Assembly (NCBI GenBank): GCA_022496805.1
Contig: CM040085.1
Location: 34,253,811-34,317,810 of the forward strand
Direction: 5' to 3'
Source of the DNA: Pohlia nutans
Taxonomy: Eukaryota; Streptophyta; Bryopsida; Bryales; Mniaceae
Length of the DNA: 64,000 bases
Shown: in pieces, positions 31,022 to 43,100 of the stretch
Position numbering within the stretch: the first letter of the stretch is position 1
Layout: each line of letters begins with the position of its first letter
Program-made: the position numbers and the translations under genes
Notes under the pieces: generated by a model
Databases searched by the model: none
The model's input: only the letters and a program-made list of their open reading frames with translations
Told to the model about the DNA's origin: nothing

Positions 31022-32340
31022 TATAACCCCTAAAAGGCCAAGAAGCCCAAATTGGACCTCATGTTTTTTTAAGCAGTTTTGAGTAGATCTTATGTGAACT
31101 TTCTTTTGTTTAGATTTATTTGCTTTTTGACCAATACATGCAGTGTTTTTCACTCATTTTAGTGATGTGAAATTTGGCTCCATTTGAGTCAGATTTTTTC
31201 ATAATATAATCAGTTGAATTTGTCGTTTTAACCCCTAAATGCCAGGGGGGTAAGGACAAAACCTAAATGTGATATAAAATGTTACTTTGATGAAGGTTGG
31301 TCCAAAAGAGAAAATGAGAAGCATGATGTTTAGCCCATAAATGACCGATCGACCATTTTCTGGTCGTAGCCCAAACATCAGTGACTGCCTATGGTCAGAA
31401 AAATGACAATTTTGAGTTTTGGTTTTTTGTCAAAATTCGGGGTAGAGATCATGTTCTAATGTTGTTTGATGCATTGCATTTGCAATATTGAGGTTCACTA
31501 AGGAATTTTTCAAAAACAAACACCTCAACAATGTCCTAGTGTTATAAACTTTCTATTTTAGGAAAGTAATGATGTTATCTCCTTTGAAATTTTTACTTTT
31601 AAATTTTTTAGAATGGAATGCCTAGTTTTAACCAATCATACCAAATTTCAAATTCTAAAAATAAAAATTGTAATTTTGGTGAATATTAAATGGTAAATGC
31701 TTCTAAATTCATTAAATGAGTGTCAAACATTTTTTGAAAGTTTGACGGTACAGATAAGTACTAAACATCATGCTTCTCATTTTCTCTTTTGGACCAAACT
31801 TCATCAAAGTTGTAGAAGTAACATTTTATAACACTTCTAGGTTTCGCCCTTACCCCTCTATCATTTAGGGGTTAGTAATTATTTGTACGGTCAAAATTTC
31901 AAAAAATGTTTTAGATACTCATTTAATGAATTTAGAAGCATTTATCGTTGAATATTCACCAAAATTAAAAAGTTTATTTATAGAATTTGAAATTTGGTAT
32001 GATTGGTTAAAACTAGACATTCTGTTCTAAAGATGGTCAATGGCAAAAATTTCAAGGGAGAGAACATCATTACTTTCCCAAAAATAGTAAGTTTTACAAC
32101 ACTGGGACAATGTTGAGGTGTTTGTCTTTGAAAAATTCTTCTCAGAGGAGTTTAACTTGAATTGGCATAGTTAACTAAGTTGAAAAGTAAACTTGATTTC
32201 CTAGTTGAAAATATTTTTTATTTTTTATAAAAATATATTTTTCATCTCAGGCAGCGCATAAAAGAAGGGCATCGACCATAAATGGTCATTTCGTCACTTA
32301 GGGGTAAAAACAATGAACTTTTGGTCCCTTAGAGGTTAAG
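31022..32340. mobile_element. Nested stack of TTAACCCC-type MITEs
   Basis: A 235-bp-family copy (about 31022-31235) is followed by an element whose ~115-bp ends are inverse. The left end is 31232-31332 (TTAACCCCTAAATGCC...ATGTTTAG); the right is about 31762-31877 (CTAAACATCATGC...ATTTAGGGGTTAG). Its interior (about 31333-31760) carries the CGACCATTTTCTGGTCG element also found at 2753. A further, inverse partial copy runs from about 31878 to 32310 and ends GGTCATTTCGTCACTTAGGGGT. Successive insertions and an inverted duplication are implied. No coding capacity. Confidence 0.6.
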
Positions 32341-32427
32341 GCACTGGGTACACACATCCTTGGAAGCTAACTTGAAATGCAAACAATAATTACTCTGCAG
32401 TTTAGCACAGGGCCTGAATCTCATAAA

Positions 32428-32667
32428 TTCATATTACAGTACACCAATTATTGCCATTACTATGAGTCACAGTAATTCAATATTCTCACAGTAATTGTCG
32501 GTAGTATTAGAACAAAGTGTGAGTCATAGTAATTGAAAATTCTCACAGTGAGTAGTGAGGATCGTGTGTAAAGAGTCATTCTAATTGAGGATTGGTGAGA
32601 AATCTCACATTAATTTTGTGACTCACAGTAATGGCAATAATCAGTGTAGTGGTTGTAATATGAAATG
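32428..32667. mobile_element. ~240-bp foldback MITE
   Basis: TTCATATTACAGTACACC...TTATTGCCATTACTATGAGT is mirrored by ACTCACAGTAATGGCAATAA...GTTGTAATATGAAA. Arms are about 40 bp with internal GAGTCA(C/T)AGTAATT repeats. Confidence 0.65.
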
Positions 32668-33023
32668 AATAAAAACAAAGATTGTGAATGCGTTTTCCTC
32701 CATGGTTGGAAAGAAGAGCTCTTAGCTCAAACCCTTGAGGTTTTCCAAAGGCTCGTACTTTATATTTGAATCATGCCTCCGGTAGTTGTAGTTAGTTGGT
32801 ATCCATTCTTCTTTGGTTTATCTTTTGGTAAAAGAAATATAGTTTTGGATTGTCAAAGGTTTGTAAGAAGTGGATATTCCAAATGTCATTATATAGAGTT
32901 TGGAATATAAGTGAATCTTTTTTTCATCTTGAAATCAGTGTGACATAAAAATGGGATGTCAAACTATCAAAGTTTGCGAATTCTAGCCGCAAGAGGAGCC
33001 TAGGACTAGATCTTCATTCAATT

Positions 33024-33512
33024 GGGTCCCATCCCTCCCCCACCTCTTTCCTTGTCCGGTCGTTGGACGGAAAAGCTACTTGATACAAATGAATTCCACA
33101 TAGATGACGGGGATGGATGCATGCGCGTGTCCGCCCCGGGGTTCAACATTCTTGTAGGAGAATGCCAATGGGGCATGCGCGTGTATCTTTTTATAAATAA
33201 ACTTTTTGATTCATGTTAGTCATTATCTAGTGGATATAATTTGAAATATGCCTGTCACTTTTGAGAGAGGTAAAGACCTCAAATCTTTGCTCCCAAACCT
33301 GAGTTCAAATGCGGTTGTCGCACGACAGGGTTGTGTAGCCTTTTATGTCAAGAGTTCAACGTTTTTAGAAATAATCTTATATTTTTCTTGAAGTATATGA
33401 GAACTCTATGCGGTTGTGGGGAAAGCTTAGTGGATGAATAAATGCACAAGGCGAATTTCTGTCCGACTACCGGATAAGGAAAGAAGTGGGGGAGGGAAGG
33501 GGTGGGGCCTTA
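33024..33512. mobile_element. ~490-bp element with ~50-bp GC-rich inverted ends
   Basis: TCCCTCCCCCACCTCTTTCC and TTGTCCGGTCG at the left are mirrored by CCGGATAAGGAAAGAAGTGGGGGAGGGA at the right. The interior holds a tRNA-like GAGTTCAAATGC word near 33301, too isolated to call a SINE. Non-coding. Confidence 0.6.
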
Positions 33513-33966
33513 TTGAAGGAAGATGTGATGTAGCCCAGACCCGCAATAGGGGGCAATTTCAAAACGAGACTCAAATCTTGCAATTGGAACTACTACTTTT
33601 GCACGTGATTGTTAGTTTCAGAATCAAGTTGGGCGTGCTTTAAAATACAAAACTAAAATCTCGTATTACAATCTCGATCTCAGACATCTTCTAAGGTGGT
33701 TCCAGTGTAAATCTTCAAACTTCTTCTTTTGTACCATTTACCCTACATCATGATCAATTTCAATATAAATTAAGTATTCTTAGTTAAAAAGTGCCACATG
33801 TCATCTTGTGATACGGTAGGTTTAGGACACCAAGCTCTCAAATCGAACCTGCACGAACGATACATTTCATAGTCACAAGGTACGCCACGTATTCAATGTA
33901 CTTTATGCTGTAATCTACTTGTGCGTGTAGATTCTAGCTCAAAATACACAACGTACTCTGTGACTA

Positions 33967-34247
33967 TCGTAGTACCGTAGCTAGGTTGCCAAAAAATAAT
34001 TCAGAAAAAATAAAATTTAAAACCGAAAATTATGAGGACCAAGAAACCAAAATAAAATAAACTATTTTTAGAAATATTTTGCTATTTCTAAGCTATTTTG
34101 AGTCAATTTGGATCATTTTCAATCAATTTTTTTGGGCTCATAAACGAAAACCAAGAAATTCATTTTTTGAGGAACGAATCTTATTTTTCAAAAAATGTTA
34201 AATATTTGTTCGTGGGGTGGCGACCCCCCAGCTATGGTAGTACGGTA
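33967..34247. mobile_element. MITE with GTAGTACCGTAG / GTGGCGACC ends, copy 2
   Basis: It matches 14781-15026: CCAAAAAATAATT, ATTATGAGGAC, TTTTTTGAGGAACGAA and GGGGTGGCGACC are shared. Inverted ends are CGTAGTACCGTAGC and GCTATGGTAGTACGGTA. Confidence 0.65.
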
Positions 34248-34259
34248 TGATTCTTGCAA

Positions 34260-35700
34260 TGAAAGATTCATCGTTCCCCAAAAAAAAAAAAAAAACCAGG
34301 CCGGTGCATAACGAAAAAGAATGCAATTACAGCACTGCAGTGGATGAATGAAAAAAATCCAATGCTACTCAGTGACTTACACATGATGATGATAAGCATG
34401 CAAGTGCAGTGAGGCACAAAAGGACGGAAGCAGATGTTTCAGCGTCTCCGAGTCTTCTGTTGTACAATAGTGACCCAGAAGAGAATACTATGAAACATAT
34501 CATTACATGCCACCTGGAGAAAAGTATCTCTAGGTACCTCCTAATTAAAGAAACTCCTTTTTTAACCCCTTTCCTCACCCCCTGCAACGAGATCATGACC
34601 CAAACATGGATGAAACTCCGATGAATGCTCATCAAACACTCCGACACAACCACACGAAAGCAATTACATCACCGAAACACCCACATTTTTACTTTCACGA
34701 TGTTAACGCCACTTCCATAGCCACAAGTTGATCGACGCTCTCACATCACATGCTTGTCAAGTTGTCACAAAACTCCACGCTGCTGGAGCCTCTTGAGATT
34801 GAGACTTAATTTTATTTTTATTGAGGGTTAGGCTCTCATGACTTGCAGCGTGAAGAAGCAAAGCTCCCAGAATTGCTTCCTGGTGCATGTTTTTGAAGGT
34901 AGGAAAGACGAGCGCGTTGTTGTTGGTGGTGTGTAGATGATAATAATATTGTTGTTATCCAGGTGCTTAGGAGGGTTATTTGTTATTAGATACCGAGGTG
35001 TGATAACTTAGTTATATGAGTAGTAGAAGGTGTTGAACGAGCTTCATTTTCTTGTGTTTTGTTTTTGAAAGAGAATTGTCTGTATCGTTGATGACCACAA
35101 AGCTTGTGTGAGATCCTCATGCTACCGTTACTTGTGAAGATTTTCAAGTGAGGGCAGCAGAGCACCTTGCATGTTTGCTGTCCATGCATCATCCTCGTAT
35201 ACTGTGCTGTATTGTATACCGCACGCTTGGCAATAAAAAGAACGTTGGGTTAGTTACGTGGGAGGTCTAGCGCTGAACAGAACAAGGAGGTTTGGAGGAG
35301 ATGAGGTTTAGATACAGTTAATTTGAGTTCTTTGAGGAGTGCGACCAGTTCTCTGCCAGATATAATATTTTAGTGAAGCACGTGTAATCCCTGTATTATT
35401 TTCCTCCCTGGTCGAGTAGTGTTAACTTTCAACAATGTGAGTTGATATTCACGACCATTTTGTTGCGGTGCAGGCAATTCAGTAGTGGAAGATTTGCGTG
35501 ATGGAGCTTTCATGCTGGTTGTATTTTTGGGCGCTGGATCGTTGTTTTATTAGAGGAGATATTCACCACCTGTTCTAGTGTTGATTTCTCGGAGAGAGCA
35601 ATGGCCATATTTGTTATGGGCTGGTGCCGGTTCTTATGAATTGAGCATCTGATTCACAGTACCAGACGATTTGTTCATAAATCTTTCTCTCGAGAATCAG
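34260..35700 (+). other. Upstream region of the GST-hemerythrin gene
   Basis: No coding frame is supported. The last ~300 bp before 35713 are less AT-rich and probably hold the promoter and leader. GTTGCGGTGCAG at about 35462-35473 could be a splice acceptor of a 5'-UTR intron, but nothing fixes it. Confidence 0.3.
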
Positions 35701-35712
35701 TTGTTTAGCACA

Positions 35713-38700
35713 ATGGGAGCATGCTGCTGCAAGAGAGTGGAGAGAGTGGAGAATTGGAAGTCGGCTGTGGTGCCATCTTGGCAGTCCTCGCCAGCCTTCA
35801 TCGATGACGATGAAAACAAAGTGAAACTGGTTGGCGATGTTACTTGTCCTTACACACAACGTGTACGCATTGCCCTCCTACACAAGGTAATTATTACTGC
35901 CCTTTTCCATTCTCTCTTGCCTCTCACTCAATGTGTGTTAACCCTCAAAGAACACGGCTTTCTTGAATCTCTTTTAAACTCCATTTTAACCATGATTCTC
36001 TTTTTAGTTTACTTTGTTGCCTTAAATATGCTCGTGTTGGCGTTTAAAAAACCTTAATGGAGTAGAAGTTATAAGCAAGATTCTTCCCCCCCCCCCAAAA
36101 AAAAAGAAGTAAGCCTTACTATGTCCTTTAAGGTTTAAGGGTAGATGATACTTTTTTTGGTCACTGTAACCAACTTGTGAGAGTGCTTTCATTTAGGAGA
36201 TCACTACAGAGGAGACAAGAGCCAAACGCCCTTGATCAAATTTTAATTACTATGTCTGAATTTCTTATGCAATCATTCAAAGACCAACATTTAGCTAAGT
36301 AGTGCATACACCCAACTTGCTAATTGAAGGCCAACCAAGTGTATGAATACTTGATCACTAGGAGACAGGTGCCGAATAGTTTCAGTGTTATATCCTCAAA
36401 AGAATAATAGACTACATAGCTGTTTGAGTTATGTCAGGCTTCGTTAAATCTCCCACAGGTGACAGGGGTCTGGCTAGTAAAAAATTTGGCTTCAATGGAT
36501 TTGCTATACAGTTGTCCCTCTTTATTATGACACGTTTGGGAAGCCCTAACTTCAAGTTTGCAGGCATGGATTAGTCACAGAAATGACTTGTCACATGGGT
36601 ATTACTTGAAACAATAATATCGTCATATCTACGCCTTAAGTGTGTCGTGGGCTTGCTCTGCATGGCAGTTGTCAAAGCCGGGTTGCTTCTTTACTTGTCT
36701 GCTCCTAATTGTACTTCTCGTTACTCTAACCACTGACACCCTAATATTCATCACTCTCTGGGGATTTTGTACTCTTTTACCTCTACAATTGAATACTGTT
36801 CAATTTGTGTCAAAATAAAATAAAAATATCGTCATATTATGGAGTGTCATATTATGGAGGGCAGATCTGTAATAATGTGATATTACTGTGTTTTTTGTTT
36901 GCAGGGTGTACCAGTGGAGGCCTCGTTGGTGATGCCAGATGATCTCCGGAACTGCAGGGGAGAGAATTTGGCCAGCTTGAGTCCAGATGGAAAGTTTCCA
37001 GTGTTCCAACACGGGGATCACAAAATCACGGGCTCGGTGGACGCAATCCTGGCCTACATCGAAGAGAATTTTGAGAATCCACCGTTAGTTCCCAGTGGTC
37101 TTGAGAAAGAAACGGCACAGTGGGTGTCCTACATTCGAGACACATTCACGTCGGTGATTGAAGAGGCAATACACAACGGAGATCCGTATCAACAGAACGC
37201 CTTGCAATCCAGGTCAGTGATTTTGTTGTTTCTAATTTTAGCCAAATTTCTGCATAACATTTGGGCTGGCTAATTGATACAAAGGATTTTTGAAAAGACA
37301 TGGAATAATAGCTAGATTTCCTACATGGAGTCAACCTTTTTTAACCTAGGTATCACACAGGTATTGCCTAGGTAGCACATGTGTATTACCCTGATATTAC
37401 CTTTATATTAATACGAAAAGAGCCTGGATTGCTGTTCAAGCCATGGAAAAGTAGCAAAAATGCTAAACTGTCTCCTGACAAAAAAAATTCTCTGATATTC
37501 CAGGTTGAATGACTCGTTGGCACGTTTAAACACCGCGCTTGAGTCATACCAGAGAAAGGGTAAATTCTTCCTGGGCTCCAAGTTGACACTTGTCGATGTG
37601 TACCTGATGCCGTTCCTGTCTTTGATGGATCTGGTGACGTACGTGCGAGGCTTTGGAATCAGCTCTTCGTATTCCCGATTGTTGGCGTACAAGTCTAGCA
37701 TGTGCACGTTCAAAGTGTACAAACCTGTGCAAGTGGGCACGGATTTGTCCAAAACCATTCTGGTGAAATCCTCCATTGAGAAACTCCCGCAGCCCATGGT
37801 CAGTTTGGCTCTTCTGCAACACAAGAGCCTCGTGTGGCATTTGGAAGCTTTTTCGAAGCTGGTGAGAGAGTTTGATAGCATCAATAAGAAACCCAACATG
37901 GATGTCATGGAACGAACTGTGTTTGGGACAAGGTTGAAAGAGCTCCCCCAAGTGTATAACAACTTGCTGGAGATTCTGCAAGAGCATGCCCAGATGGAGG
38001 AACGAGTCATCTTCCCAGCACTCGAATCAGCTAACCCAGGTACTACAGGAAGATGAATGCCACGTGTCTCATTTCATTTTGTACCTTTCTTGTTTTGATC
38101 ACTTTTCTTTTCCATCAGATTCTCCCTAGTTCATGTTTGGGTCTACCCGTAAGTGAGGGTCAGATTCGACAGCCTGGTATTTCCACGTCGGATTTCGAAG
38201 GGTCCACGTCACCTTGAACCGATCACAAGATGACAGTTTCGAACAAAAAGTGATTGATTTCTGTCGAAATTGACCGTGACCTAGGGTATTGGAAAATTTT
38301 GCCTGAGCTAAAAATTTAAAATTCCACTGATGGTTGATTCTAGTAACTTTGAAAATACGTTAATGTCGTTCAAAATGTAGGGTATGAGTCCTTTCTTTCT
38401 TTCTGTTGGTCCGTTTTGTTACCTTGAGCTTCCTATATGATTTGTTGAACTCCTTTAGATGTGGAAGTGGTCACTTTTGGTTACTGATTTTCTGAATTTG
38501 TCAAAAAAGTTTTGGTTTAGGGTTAAGGGTCGGATCCAGACAGCCAGGTGTCGAAGTTGAATTTCCACCTCAGATTTTGAGCGATACACGTCACAATAGA
38601 CTGATCACAAGATGACACGTGGCACTTTAAACAAACATCAATGAATTTAGGTCGAAACTGACACGTAGGGTATGGATTCAAGAGTAGTACTGGAGACGTT

Positions 38701-40060
38701 ACAAGTGCAGGGGGGCGTTTGAGGTGCTTGTTGCTTCACATGTGTGAATTTATGTTAACTCTGTGATCTTTGTTATGGTGCTACAGCTCTGACTGAATCT
38801 GCACTGAGGGATCATGCCCGAGATTTGCCAGTAATGAATGGAATTCGGGAGGACGTTAAAGGCGTGATGGGCTTGAGACAAGGCAACCGTGACCACCGGG
38901 AAGCCCTGTCTACTTTGGCTGACCGTGTGGAAGCTTTCGAGGTTAGTATTACCAGTGCTTTTTCTTTGAAACTTGGAAACTTGTTCATGTGGCTTAAACG
39001 TGCTGAAATTTCATATTTAACACAATTTTTTGAAAGCCTCAAGTAGAAAACTGGCTGACTGATTAGTGCAAATGATGCTGTCACCCACATTCGTGTGCAG
39101 CAATCTCCCCACAAAAACTTTAAAAGACCAGATACTTGTCATGTTGTATTAACAATGGGTCTCAGAATGGGTTAGTGGCTTGGTGAATGGGATACTTCAT
39201 ACTTTACTGGCTCCTATGAATGTGGAAAAGAGAGCCTAGATAGAGCCACATCCTCTCAATTTCTTGCCTCAAGAGGTAGATACTATAGTTGTCCCTCTCT
39301 ATTATGACATGTTTGGGAAGCCCTAACGTCAAGATGGCACGTCACAGAAATGACTTGTCACATGCGTATTGCTTGAAACAATAATAATATCGTCATATTA
39401 TGGAGTGTCATTGTATGGAGGGTAGACTATAGGTGTCAAGTTCTCCAGGCTGTGAGAGGAATCGTTATTCTAATGTCCAGTTTTTGCAGTAACCCATTCT
39501 GAGACTTGCAAATGCAATCATGCTGCTCCATGTATGTGTGTGCCAGTTAAGTATTATGTGCACAAAGCTCAATCAAATCTTGCGAGCGATTCACAAATAC
39601 CAAAATTTTGCAGGTCCATGTGAGGGAACACTTTCAGGAGGAAGAGAAAGAGCAGCTCCCGCTTCTGCAGGCAGCAGGGTACGGGATGAGGAAGCAACAG
39701 CCCATGGTAGTGCAAGCGTTGATGGTCATGGAGACTACGCATTCGAGGTTATTGCCCTACCTACTGGAAGGGTTGAAGCCGCACGAAGTCCACCAGTACC
39801 TGGGTCTCATGACATCCTTCACCTCCGACTATGAAAAGAATGCCATGGTGCCGAGAATCGCACATGCCTTGAACAACGACGAGTACGAAAACGTCCGAAA
39901 AGTGGCTGTGGACCGAGTTCCATCCCTCGGCGGCCCACAGTATACCCGAAACAGACCAAGCATGGATCAGGCCGACTCGTACGCCCGGATGCAAAATCGA
40001 CCCAGCTTGGATCAAGGAGACTCATGGTATGCCCGGAGAGCTGTCTCTTTCTACACATAA
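35713..40060 (+). CDS. GST-hemerythrin fusion protein (GSTH class)
   Basis: Exons 35713-35886, 36905-37212, 37504-38039, 38787-38941 and 39614-40060 (539 aa). The N-terminus MGACCCKR is a potential myristoylation (Gly2) and palmitoylation (Cys4-6) signal. Residues ~37-115 are a thioredoxin-fold GST domain: LVGDVTCPYTQRV with Cys45 in the catalytic position, GKFPVF with the cis-Pro, and GSVDAI at the glutathione site. Residues ~125-215 form an all-helical GST C-domain (LTLVDVYLMP). Residues ~258-410 are hemerythrin-like with the full ligand pattern His267, His322-x3-Glu326, His349 and His397-x3-Glu401. These could hold two irons and sense or carry O2, NO or peroxide. The tail (~500-539) repeats NRPS(M/L)DQ(A/G)DS. 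The first ATG in frame is used; the only earlier start-like codon is TTG. I recall this fusion as a moss/lycophyte GST class; function is not established. Confidence 0.93.
36505..36869. mobile_element. AGTTGTCCCTC MITE, copy B, split by a retroposon (intron 1)
   Basis: This is the same family as 23462-23592 and 39293-39432. It is interrupted at 36629-36824 by a 196-bp fragment. The copy at 39293 is continuous across the equivalent site and so shows the empty target. It lies within intron 1 of the GST-hemerythrin gene. Confidence 0.75.
36629..36824 (+). mobile_element. 196-bp A-tailed retroposed fragment
   Basis: It is bounded by a perfect 13-bp direct duplication, AATATCGTCATAT (36616-36628 and 36825-36837), and ends CAAAATAAAATAAA. 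That structure is typical of target-primed reverse transcription. The interior has no convincing Pol III A/B boxes, so it may be a 3' piece of a LINE or of an mRNA rather than a SINE. Confidence 0.72.
39293..39432. mobile_element. AGTTGTCCCTC MITE, copy C (intron 4 of the GST-hemerythrin gene)
   Basis: Ends TATAGTTGTCCCTCTCTATT and GGAGGGTAGACTATA are approximately inverted. It shares ATGACTTGTCACATG.GTATTGCTTGAAACAATAAT with copies A and B. It shows the uninterrupted form of the site occupied in copy B. Confidence 0.72.
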
Positions 40061-40129
40061 AAACGAGTTTTAAGATGGTCTCCTTTCTACTCCGGCCTTT
40101 AATTAAACCTGCCTCTGCCTTGGTAGCTA

Positions 40130-43100
40130 ATGAGTTCACACACTAGTTTATTTATTGTGACCATTTCCCACCATCTCTTCCATGGTATGGTATGGTACGC
40201 CATGGTATGGTTTCAAAAGAGCGAAGCTACTGATGATACATACGGTAGCTCAAATACAAGGCAGGTGTAAGGATAGTTCGTAAATGAGCTTTCAGGTCAA
40301 CTTGTTTGGTTGAGGGTAGGTAAGATGACTTTCTCCCAGGCATGTGGTTGTACACTATGTTGAATTTTTCTTGAATGTACTTTAGAATGCAGCTTTTAAG
40401 AGTAAGTTAGAGTTGGCGGTTTTCTTCTTTTTAGAGTTGAAGTGTAAAATATGCAATGATATAGTGTAGTGACTGGAAGCTTCTTGTTATAGGATTTTGC
40501 GAAGCATCCCCTCTTGCTGGGTTTTCCAGCAAGGTCATGATCTTGGCATAATGGACAATTGTAAGCATACTGTTGGAGTGAGGGGGTAAATGCAACTTTC
40601 AGTTCAGAAGGTTTTTCTATTGTTTTTGTGCGTATTGGTTTGCTTTCATATCACCTTGATTTCTGTTTGGTTTGTGTGCATGTTGGCTATCATAATTTTA
40701 CCTTCTGTTTTTCTGATTTGTTTACACTTGATTGGGTAAAATGTTGAGTTTCCTATTAATCTTGAAGTCTTTAGATTTGAAATTTTTAGATTTTTCTAGT
40801 ACAAAATGAAAGTAATCATTTTTAGTCAAATTCCTAAAGAAAAACCGTATTGAATGTGAGTAGCTTCCAAAAACTTTAAATATTTAGAATGTGGATCAAA
40901 TTATAATGAAGCATTGTATGGTTAACTTTTCTTACAAAATCGAAGTTTTAATTTGGAAATCCAATATGGGAACATGCTACGTAGTATAGTTTGGCATTAA
41001 TCCGGAAGAGCTTGCAAATATCTGGAAGTATCAAAAAGTGTTGTAAAACAAGACTTGACCAACTTAATTTTTCTTAATTGGGAAAAAGAAAACCTTATCT
41101 TCAAGATGAAATTGGAATTGACAAGTAAACATCTACTTTGTAAATTTTTGCCTTCATTGGGGTGAAGAAGTCTAATTGCATTTGGTTTAGGAACATGAAC
41201 TATGGTCCCTCCATTGGTAAAAATGGTGATCTTTGGGCACCAAACTCTAATGGACTTTCTTGGTGTCTAAAGCTCATCCTTTGGTATTGGAAAGTCATCT
41301 GTACTCGACCATGATAAAACATCTAAAACTTAGCTAAACTATATCGTGTGAAGGCTAGCAATTTCCTTAGGAGATTTGACACCATGTGAATAGTAACTCT
41401 ACTGCTTGGGGTTCGTATAGCAAACAAGGTTTTTTGAAATCCAAACAAGCCAAATACTGGTTCATTCTTTTAGAAATCCTACACTTAACTTAGTCAGATT
41501 TCTAAAACAACTCAAAATCAAAAAATTATCTCCAAAGACTAATAGATCTTGGTGTGGTGAGATGTATACCGGCAGTGTATTCTTTTCAATGTAATTAACA
41601 TCCATCCATTCGTTACAAAACAAAAAATTAATAAAATATAATAAAATATCAAATATAAAATGTAAAATATCTTTTTTACTACAGCAAAATGGTTAATTAG
41701 TTATGGTCTATAGTATTTATTGCAAGGACATACTACTAACCTACTTTTTGCTTGGCATTGTTTCTTTTATCTAAAACTCACAAATCAAATATACATTTGC
41801 TTTAGGCATAAACTAACACTTTTAAATTCTAGAAGAGTTAAAAGTAATCACTCTAGGTGAAAAAACCAAATAACTATGTTCAATTTGAAAATTGCACTTA
41901 ACCAAATTATGACAAATTTGGAGAATGAGAAGAGGAATGCAATGCAAAAAACCAATCATGAATTGGAAATTAGGTGGTCCTCCAAATACAACAATATTCA
42001 ATTGGTTCTTGTATTTTTCCATTATTCATGGAGTATATCCAAAAAAACATTGGGAGTTCATTTATATGATTGCATTCTTCAAAACTTTATGTGCTAATCC
42101 TTGTTGCATAAATTTTGGAATGTTTCGTTTGTTTATAAAACTAGTATGTGCACCGTATAAAAGCACTATGGTACATCTTAAATAATTTACCAAAAATCGG
42201 AAAATTTAAAAATGAAATAAAATTTGTAAGAGGTGTCAACAAAGAGGTTTTTAGTTGAATTGTAGATTGACGTCCAAAGTAGATTTCATAAGTAGATTTT
42301 TGTGTTCTCTCTCCAACTTCGATTGAACGAGAGGAGGTTTTTTATGTTTTCACAATTTTTGTGCATTGTATGGTTGCAAATACATATTACCTTTTTGCAA
42401 ATGCACAATCCTACTACCGATAGGTCCAAATTTAATCAATGTAGACCCTACTCATACGACAATAGATTTCTACAATTGAATTGTTGTAAAAATAGTTGCA
42501 AAAGAGAGTGAAAACAATGTCTTGCAAAAAAACACGAGTCGTGAAGGAAAGGTTCATTTTGTTGGTAAACTAAATCATGCAAAAAATGAGTACTAGTGAC
42601 AAGTGTCTCTTGGTTCAAGTGATGGATGTTATTTGTAACATTGGCCCTTTGTCCAGTAGGCACTAGGTCATTGTCATTACGAACAAACACTTTATTTACA
42701 TTGGCTTCGAAAGAGGTCCAAAGTTTTTTTTATCTATCTTAGATCAATGTTGTTACAATGTTTTAGCATTGAAACTAGGTCTGCATTCAACTGTTTCAAA
42801 AAAATGAATGAATGAATAAATAAAAATATATATATATCAAAGTTTAAAATATTAACTTTGAAATAGCACTCTACAAAGAAATAGATTGGATATGAAAAAA
42901 ACATTGAAGTTCTGGAGATTGAGAGTTAATAAAGAAAACAAACCATGATATAAATTGTTGGTTTGTTTGCTTTAATCATTTAAAATTTGGAGACATCATA
43001 TGTACATCATAACATTCTTTAGCAGTAGGGTATTGCACCACCTACTGCTTGATTAATCTTTTACTCATACACCTTGGAGTATAGAGTGAAAGATTATACT

